A stretch of 64,000 nt of DNA, taken from Streptomyces sp. NBC_01723 (GTDB taxonomy: Bacteria > Actinomycetota > Actinomycetes > Streptomycetales > Streptomycetaceae). Below are positions 58,773 to 64,000 of this stretch, piece after piece. The first letter of the stretch is position 1; every line of letters begins with the position of its first letter. The position numbers were made by a program, and so were the translations under genes. Below the pieces are notes generated by a model. It did no database searches. It saw only the letters and a program-made list of their open reading frames with translations, and had not been told where the DNA came from. The stretch spans positions 6,126,001 to 6,190,000 of the forward strand of contig NZ_CP109171.1 in the NCBI RefSeq assembly GCF_036246005.1, given 5' to 3'.

Positions 58773-59462
58773 TTACTGGACGCAAAACCTCGCGCGGGAG
58801 GATCCCGACCTGTGGCCGCCCCACCCCCGCCGAAACTGTTCGCTGGAGTCCAGGAGTAAATCCGCCAGATATGCGGCTCGGGAGTTTGGACCCCGGAGGG
58901 CGACGATCCCCCGCAGGCCTGCGGTGTACATCCGGGTCATGAACGCGTGCTGCTCCGGAGCGTACAGGTCCCGGGCGCTCGGGTCGGTGAACCACCGGTA
59001 GCCACTGCTGCGAGCAGGACCGGTGTACTGCGTCGTGTCGCCGGTGAGGGCGACGCCCATCGGTGTCTGCCGCAAGGTCTCGCCGAGCTCGGTAGTGATC
59101 TCCGCGGGGGTGTCCTGCAGCCGGTCGAGAACGCGCAGCAGCCCGGGGCTGATGTGCTCACTGGAGCTGTCACGAGGCGGCGGGTTGTGCCCGGCCAGCC
59201 GGAACAGGTGGTCACACTCGTCTATGGACAGGTGGAGCCCCTGGGCGATCGAGACGAGCATCTGCGGTGACGGCTGCGGACCACGCTCGCGCTCCAGACG
59301 GGCGTAGTAGTCGGCTGACATGTGACACAGCGCCGCGACCTCCTCCCGCCGTAGTCCGCTGGTCCTGCGACGCTGCCCCCGGGGTATGCCGACGTCCTCC
59401 GGCTGTAGCGCCTCACGACGGTTACGGAGAAAGCCCGCCAGCCCTGCCCGATCGATCACCAC
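58773..59462 (-). CDS. XRE regulator with MmyB-type ligand-binding domain (C-terminally truncated)
   Basis: 229 aa from GTG 59462 (AAGGGGGG upstream; GTG 59504 is an alternative). LAGFLRNRREALQPEDVGIPRGQRRRTSGLRREEVAALCHMSADYYARLERERGPQPSPQMLVSIAQGLHLSIDECDHLFRLAGH is the standard HTH. The MmyB part GLLRVLDRLQDTPAEITTELGETLRQTPMGVALTGDT...YRWFTDPSARDLY follows. The protein ends soon after LLLDSSEQFRRGW, where relatives continue for ~50 more residues, so the end has been replaced. It probably represses the adjacent SDR gene. Confidence 0.82.
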   Translation of the reverse strand: MVIDRAGLAGFLRNRREALQPEDVGIPRGQRRRTSGLRREEVAALCHMSADYYARLERERGPQPSPQMLVSIAQGLHLSIDECDHLFRLAGHNPPPRDSSSEHISPGLLRVLDRLQDTPAEITTELGETLRQTPMGVALTGDTTQYTGPARSSGYRWFTDPSARDLYAPEQHAFMTRMYTAGLRGIVALRGPNSRAAYLADLLLDSSEQFRRGWGGHRSGSSRARFCVQ

Positions 59463-59555
59463 GCCCCCCTTCTGAGAGTTGCTCACTTCTCCGTGCTGCT
59501 TCACTTCTACCGTCCATGCATTCGCGTATCCACGGCCTGTCGATCCCCCCCCTTA

Positions 59556-60591
59556 CGGGTTGGTGCGTGATAGTGGGTGAGGCGTGTTTGGCCTGGTCGT
59601 GGCTTGTGCTCAGTTGTTGTGGGTGCGGTCGGAGACGTGGCCGGCGATGGCGCGGTTGGTGTCGGGCAGGCGGTCGCGGCGGTGGGTCCAGCGGGTTAGT
59701 TGCTTCCAGCGTTTGTGGTCGGCGAGGGCATGTTCGACGGTGATGCAGTCGGATGAGTGGCCCTGACGGTCGCGTTCCCACTGTTCGCCTCTGCCGGGCA
59801 GTGCTCCCGGACGCGGTTTTCTGGGCGGTGTGATCGCTTGCCCGCGGTGGTCGCGGCTGAGGCCGAGGTAGCCGTCGTCCAGGAGGACCTCGACGCCGGG
59901 GAAGTGCTGGAAGCAGACGGCGATGCCTTCGCTGCGGGCCGCCGTCGCGTCGTGCATACGACCAGGCCGCAGGGCATCGGTCCATAACGTGCGGCCCCGC
60001 CAGTCGGCGATCACGGTGGCCTTCATCGTGTTCTGCTTCTTCTCGCCCGAGACGAACGCACGGCGACCACCGCGGTTGGCCTGCGGCCTGCGGACCTGGA
60101 TCTCGGTGGCGTCCAGCCGCAGCTCGACGCCTTCGGCCTGGGCGTAGGCGAACACGTCCGTCAGCGTCCGAAGACGCAGGCCGGGACGGTCGGGAACCGC
60201 GCACCCCCGCTCGGCAAGGAGCGTGTGTATCTCTGCGGTCGCACGGGTGATGGTGGAACGGTCGACGCCGAACAGCAGGCCCAGCACCGAGTGCGGCAGG
60301 TCGTGCCGTAGATGTATCAGCGTGGCCACCAGCCGGTCGACGAACACCAGCTGGTGACGGGCGCCGGCACCCGCGGCCCGCTTCCGGACTCCTCCTCGTG
60401 CGGCATGGCGTCGGCCCTCGAGTCCGGCCTGCCACGGCACCGCCAACTCCTCGACCAACAGGCGAGATGCCGACAAGAGATCCCGATGAACAGCCGATGG
60501 GCCAACACCACCCGATTAACCATGATCGCCACGACCGGATCGTGCCACCTGCCTGGCACGACGCCTCACCCGCTATCACGCACCAACTCGT
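59556..60591 (-). mobile_element. IS5-family insertion sequence with TTA duplications
   Basis: 1036 bp with ~30-bp imperfect terminal inverted repeats (left GGTTGGTGCGTGATAGTGGG, right as its reverse complement with C for T), flanked by TTA at 59553-59555 and 60592-60594. One intact transposase gene on the minus strand. It sits between the regulator/SDR island and the repeat-protein gene. Confidence 0.9.
59610..60476 (-). CDS. IS5-family transposase (DDE_Tnp_4-like)
   Basis: 288 aa. RHQLVFVDRLVATLIHLRHDLPHSVLGLLFGVDRSTITRATAEIHTLLAERG is the N-terminal HTH. LRLDATEIQVRRPQ holds the first Asp, VLLDDGYLGLSRDHRG the second, and SSDCITVEHALADHKRWKQLTRWTHRRDRL the Glu region. RAFVSGEKKQNTMKATVIADWRGR is the typical insertion. 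It appears complete and is flanked by matched inverted repeats. Confidence 0.9.
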   Translation of the reverse strand: MSASRLLVEELAVPWQAGLEGRRHAARGGVRKRAAGAGARHQLVFVDRLVATLIHLRHDLPHSVLGLLFGVDRSTITRATAEIHTLLAERGCAVPDRPGLRLRTLTDVFAYAQAEGVELRLDATEIQVRRPQANRGGRRAFVSGEKKQNTMKATVIADWRGRTLWTDALRPGRMHDATAARSEGIAVCFQHFPGVEVLLDDGYLGLSRDHRGQAITPPRKPRPGALPGRGEQWERDRQGHSSDCITVEHALADHKRWKQLTRWTHRRDRLPDTNRAIAGHVSDRTHNN

Positions 60592-60673
60592 TAGGGCAGG
60601 CGGGTGTGAACCGTCGGGCAGTGTGTTGCGTTGAGGGGGTGTGTTTGTCGGTGGTTTGCGTATGGAGGATGTC

Positions 60674-62131
60674 ATGGATCAGCAGGCTTCCCTTCAAGGG
60701 CATGCTCTGGGGATGGCACGCCTGTACGGCCTGAGCGGCGAGCTGGAGCACACCGCCCAGGTCCCCCTCGGCCACCTCCCCACGCAGAGCAGGAAGAGCG
60801 CGCCCGAGTCGGAGAACGCGGCCCGACAGCGGATGCATAACCTCCTCAAACCCGCGAATGTGGTCAGTGCAGCGGAGATGCAGGTGCTGGCGGAAGCGCA
60901 GATCCCCCTGCAGCCACGGCCGCAGGGGGCGGGTTACTACATCGACCCGGCGGTGCCGCGGCTCAGTGACGAGACCAGGGCGGCTGCTCATGTCAGCAAC
61001 GCCATGGGTATCGCACGGCTGTACGGCCTGAGCGGCGAGCCGGAGCACCCCGCCCAGGTCCCCCTCGGCCACCTCCCCACGCGAAGGAAGGACGCTCCCA
61101 AGTGGGAGAAAGCGGCCCGGCAGCGGATGCATGATCTCCTCGACCCTGTCAAGGTGGTCAGTGAAGCGGAGGGAAAGGTGCTGGCGGATGCGCAGATCCC
61201 CCTGCAGCCACGACCGCAGGGGGGTTACCACATCGACCCGGCGGTGCCGCGGCTCAGTGACGAGACCAGGGCGGCTGCTCATGTCAGCAACGCCATGGGG
61301 ATCGCACGGCTGTACGGCCTGAGCGGGGAGCCGGAATACACCGCCCAGGTCCCCCTCGGCCACCTCCCCACGCGAAGGAAGGACGCGCCCAAGTGGGAGA
61401 ACGCGGCCCGGCAGCGGATGCATAACCTCCTCAACCCTGTCAAGTTGGTCAGTGACGCGGAGGGGAAGGTGCTGGCGGAGGCGCAGATCCCCTTGAAGCT
61501 ACGGCCGCAGGGGGCGGGTTACTACATCGACCCGGCGGTGCCGCGGCACGGTGACGACACCAGGGCGGCTGCTCATGTCAGCAAAGCCATGGGGATCGCA
61601 CGGCTGTACGGCCTGACCCGCGAGCTGGAGCACCCCGCCCTGGTCCCCCTCGGCCACCTCCCCACGGCGACCAGGAAGGGCGCGCCCGAGTGGGAGAACG
61701 CGGCCCGGCAGCGGATGCATCATCTCCTCGACCCTGCGAGTGTGGTCAGTGAAGCGGAGGGGAAGGTGCTGGCGGATGCGCAGATCCCTCTGCAGCTACG
61801 GCCGAACAGGCCGGGTTACTACATCGATCCGGCGGTACCGCGGCAGCGGGACTTCTTGTCCGGTGTGGTTGCCGGTGGTGTGCAGCCCGGGCTGGGGCTG
61901 CCTGGTGCGGGGGCTGTGCAGTCTTGGAGCGGGGCCGGTGTGCCGCTGCCGGGAGCTCTGCCTGCCTCGGACGAGGCGCACAACCCGGTGGGGAGCTATC
62001 TGGTGTCCGCGGCCGGCACCGGTCAGTTCCCCAGTCCCCAGGCCGGTCACCAGCCGGGCCCCTCCCAGGCGGCACCGCCGGCTTTCGGGTATCCGACGGC
62101 CCCTCATCCCGCCAAGAGACAGAGGCGCTGA
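60674..62131 (+). CDS. Unrecognised protein with four ~97-residue tandem repeats
   Basis: 485 aa from ATG 60674 (GGAGG 5 nt upstream). Four units each run GIARLYGLSGE.E..AQVPLGHLPT.....AP.WE.AARQRMH.LL.P..VVSEAEGKVLADAQIPL..RP...YYIDPAVPR, followed by a Gly/Pro/Ala-rich tail ending AKRQRR. Each unit seems to have a short N-terminal helix, a middle helix pair and a final strand with the invariant YIDPAVPR. No signal peptide or membrane segment is seen. The gene sits between two IS elements. I do not recognise the family; a DNA- or protein-binding repeat protein is a guess. Confidence 0.75.
   Translation: MDQQASLQGHALGMARLYGLSGELEHTAQVPLGHLPTQSRKSAPESENAARQRMHNLLKPANVVSAAEMQVLAEAQIPLQPRPQGAGYYIDPAVPRLSDETRAAAHVSNAMGIARLYGLSGEPEHPAQVPLGHLPTRRKDAPKWEKAARQRMHDLLDPVKVVSEAEGKVLADAQIPLQPRPQGGYHIDPAVPRLSDETRAAAHVSNAMGIARLYGLSGEPEYTAQVPLGHLPTRRKDAPKWENAARQRMHNLLNPVKLVSDAEGKVLAEAQIPLKLRPQGAGYYIDPAVPRHGDDTRAAAHVSKAMGIARLYGLTRELEHPALVPLGHLPTATRKGAPEWENAARQRMHHLLDPASVVSEAEGKVLADAQIPLQLRPNRPGYYIDPAVPRQRDFLSGVVAGGVQPGLGLPGAGAVQSWSGAGVPLPGALPASDEAHNPVGSYLVSAAGTGQFPSPQAGHQPGPSQAAPPAFGYPTAPHPAKRQRR
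60704..61858. repeat. Four tandem ~294-bp coding repeats
   Basis: Units start near 60704, 61001, 61292 and 61586 (297, 291 and 294 bp apart, all multiples of 3). DNA identity between units is high, including silent sites (for example the shared GCACGGCTGTACGGCCTGA), pointing to recent duplication or homogenisation. The fourth unit ends with YIDPAVPR near 61850. Confidence 0.93.
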
Positions 62132-62214
62132 GCTTGCCCCGCCTCCAGAACACAGACCACCACCCTCTTCCTTGCCGGCGGCGCTTGAATGCTGAGCCGT
62201 AATTCCCGCCCTTG

Positions 62215-63115
62215 GAGCTCGTAACACGATCTTGTTGATGTGGGCTGGTCGAGCGTTACTGGTGTGACGATTCGGCCGTTCGTGATGGTGTGGGTACTCG
62301 GCCGTGGATCGTGAACGATGAGTTGTGGGCGTCGATCGAGCCGTTGCTGCCGCCGTGGCCGGAGCGGTCGCCGGGGCCTCGGCCGGTGCCGGACCGGCTC
62401 TGTCTGCAAAGCATTCTGTTCGTCCTCTACAACGACATAGCCTGTCAACTCCTACCGCTGGGGTTGGGCTTCGGATCGGGGCAGACGTGCTGGCGCCGAC
62501 TGGACCGGTGGCAGAAAGCAGGAGCTTTCGACCGGCTGCACCAGGTCCTGCTCGCCGAGCTGAACGCGGCCGGCGAGCCCGACTGGTCGCGGGCCTGCGT
62601 GGATGGTTCTCACATCCGCGCGAAAAAAGTGGGGCGCCGACACCGGCCCGTCGCCGGTCGACCGGCGGAAGACAGGCAGCAAGCATCATCTGATCTGCGA
62701 CGGACGCGGCATCCCACTGAAGGTCATCACGACCGCAGCGAACGTCAACGACGTCACCCAGACTCTCGTCCTGGTCGACGGCATCCCGCCCGTCGCAGGA
62801 CGCCCCGGCCGTCCCCGCCGCCGACCTGAATCCCTGCTCGGTGACAAGGGCTACGACTCCAACGCCCACCGCGACGCACTGCGGAACCGACGAATCCTGC
62901 CCGTCACCTCACGCAAGTCATCACCGAACATCAAGGGCATCGGCATGCTCCGCTACGTCGTCGAGCAGACCTTCGCCCTGCTCCACCAGTTCAAGCGGCT
63001 CGCCGTGCGCTGGGAACGCCGCACCGCACTCCACCACGCCTTCGTCTCCCTCGCCTGCAGCCTGATCAGCTTCAGACGCCTCAAAAAGACACGATCATGA
63101 TCGTGTTATGAGCTC
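62215..63115 (+). mobile_element. IS5-family element with two-frame transposase
   Basis: About 901 bp. The left end GAGCTCGTAACACGATC (62215-62231) and the right end (reverse complement GAGCTCATAACACGATC, ending 63115) match at 16 of 17 bases. Target duplication is not clear. It lies directly after the repeat-protein gene. Confidence 0.88.
62290..63100 (+). CDS. IS5-family transposase read through a frameshift
   Basis: Frame 1 from GTG 62290 (WIVNDELWASIEPLLPPWPERSPGPRPVPDRLCLQSILFVLYNDIACQLLP...) reaches CVDGSHIRAKK (first Asp). The remainder GADTGPSPVDRRKTGSKHHLICDGRGIPL...LLGDKGYDSNAHRDAL...YVVEQTFALLHQFKRLAVRWERR (second Asp, Glu) is in the next frame, joined at an A6G run near 62622. 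Two overlapping frames with a slippery A run are usual in this IS5 subgroup, so programmed frameshifting rather than decay is likely. Confidence 0.88.
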
Positions 63116-63255
63116 TAGCCTCGCCGTTTCGGATGGGGTTGCTGGGCGGTTGAGCGATGTTGTTTGAGGCTGGGTCGGCGGGTGGGCATGGTGAGGGTCC
63201 GACGCGGGGGCGGGTTCTCCAAGGTCCTTGAGTCGAGGTGGGCGGGGGTGGCGAG
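63116..63255. other. No gene seen
   Basis: Short G-rich gap between the IS5 element and the IS1380-type remnant; nothing recognisable. Confidence 0.4.
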
Positions 63256-63744
63256 TCAGCTGGCGGGGCGGGGCAGTGCGGTCATTCGGTGGAATGCGGC
63301 CGTGAGTTCATGTCGCCAGGGCCAGGTGGCCGATATCCGAAGGCGGAGGCGGCGGCCGCCCCGAGTGATCCGGGCGGCGACGTGCAGGATCCGGGCGCGG
63401 AGTCTCCTGGGTTCGGCCGTCGCGAGTTCGCCGTCCAGCAGGAGGACGCGGGTCCAGGCCAGGAGGTCGATTGCCGGAGGCTCAGTTCGAGCCAGGCGGC
63501 GTTGAGGCCGAAGCGGCGGGAGGGGAAGCGGCCGAAGCCGGTGGTCTTGCCGCACCGGATGTGGTCCTCGACGGTGGCATGCCCGCGGTGGCGGACCTCC
63601 AGTTGTCGGCGTACAGGTGGACGTGCGCCACCTCGTACGGAGGAATGTGCTCCGTTTTCGGTGCGGGGGTGGGGTGGGGACCGTGAGTCTGCTGCTGTCG
63701 GTTTCGTGGCAGGGAGGCGGCTGGCGGTGGTCCTGGATCCACAT
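63256..63744 (-). pseudogene. IS1380-type transposase remnant (C-terminal part)
   Basis: On the minus strand RRFGLNAAWLELSLRQSTSW (after a frameshift) and LARTEPPAIDLLAWTRVLLLDGELATAEPRRLRARILHVAARITRGGRRLRLRISATWPWRHELTAAFHRMTALP correspond to the end of IS1380 transposases (compare LARHWPWTGEITGAFERLALLP of the element at 53498-54902). The N-terminal and catalytic parts are missing, and the parts lie in different frames. Confidence 0.72.
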
Positions 63745-64000
63745 CGGTGGCTGGAGTTGAGGCGGTTTCGTCCGCTGTATGAGTCCGGGGCGATGAGCCT
63801 GCGGGAGATTGCCAAGGAGACGGGGCTGAACCGCCGGACGGTCAGCAAGTACCTGAAGAATCCGGCTTCGGCCGCGCCGCCGAAGCGGGAGGTGGCCGGT
63901 CAGCGGCCTCGGCGGGTGGTGGACGAGGTCGCGCCGTTGATCGACGCGATACTCAGGGCCGAGGTCTTGCTGGAGGCCTCAGTGATCCATGAACGCCTGG
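63727..64000 (+). CDS. IS21-family IstA transposase (5' part; continues beyond window)
   Basis: From GTG 63727 the frame VVLDPHRWLELRRFRPLYESGAMSLREIAKETGLNRRTVSKYLKNPASAAPPKREV...VDEVAPLIDAILRAEVLLEASVIHERL runs 91 codons to the window end. The N-terminal HTH (SLREIAKETGLNRRTVSKYL) is the IstA DNA-binding head. The DDE domain would lie outside. It overlaps the IS1380 remnant on the other strand by a few bases. Confidence 0.82.
   Translation, partial: MVLDPHRWLELRRFRPLYESGAMSLREIAKETGLNRRTVSKYLKNPASAAPPKREVAGQRPRRVVDEVAPLIDAILRAEVLLEASVIHERL

Overview
The window reads as Streptomyces or a close relative. Evidence: very high G+C third positions, frequent GTG/TTG starts, ATGA/GTGA stop-start overlaps, a WhiB protein, a Cvn conservon, an EspR-like regulator, an FxLD-type lanthipeptide locus and actinobacterial plasmid/ICE genes. 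It looks like accessory DNA (integrative element, plasmid or chromosome arm) ending in a transposon-rich junction.

Layout. (1) 1-5.2 kb, minus strand: mobilisation and maintenance genes (partial MobC-like relaxosome protein, DUF2637 membrane protein, WhiB, HTH and zinc-finger proteins, small coupled ORFs). They diverge from (2) 5.8-8.7 kb, plus strand: EspR-like XRE regulator, ImmA/IrrE metallopeptidase, MAB_1171c-like membrane protein and PAP2-like membrane protein. The shared promoter region carries three copies of a palindrome CACTnnAGTG. (3) 8.8-22.7 kb, minus strand: a tightly packed run of 14 genes that I cannot match to a known pathway: phytanoyl-CoA dioxygenase-like x2, a short phosphoketolase, a YrdC-like protein, methyltransferases, HAD, enolase superfamily, radical SAM, EEP nuclease/phosphatase-like, three Nudix proteins (one fused to a methyltransferase, one to ASCH) and a P-loop kinase fused to a VanX-like dipeptidase. 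(4) 23-31.9 kb, minus strand: an FxLD lanthipeptide cluster with precursor, glutamylation-type LanB, a protein fusing the elimination domain to a PCMT-like methyltransferase, LanC and accessory proteins (DUF6082, DUF6624, GNAT-like, HTH). (5) 32-37.2 kb: acyl-CoA dehydrogenase, GAF protein and a cvnABCD conservon. (6) 37.2-45.2 kb: GH15 glucoamylase/trehalase-like enzyme, DUF6415 protein, two HTH/TPR regulators, TrmO-like protein, anti-sigma-like ATPase, NAD-dependent epimerase.

(7) 45.2-64 kb is an integration and decay zone: two excisionase/integrase modules plus a third degenerate integrase; the 3' part of a tRNA-Arg(UCU) used as an attachment site and split by an IS5-family element; three further structurally defined or decayed IS5-type elements; IS1380 and IS21 pieces; and small cargo islands (ABM monooxygenase-like plus FAD oxidoreductase; SDR plus MmyB-like XRE regulator; an unrecognised protein with four ~97-residue repeats).

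The strongest leads are the 14-gene cryptic operon, the FxLD cluster with its domain rearrangement, the XRE/ImmA control region facing the mobilisation operon, and the IS-interrupted tRNA attachment site. No intact tRNA, rRNA or CRISPR array was seen.
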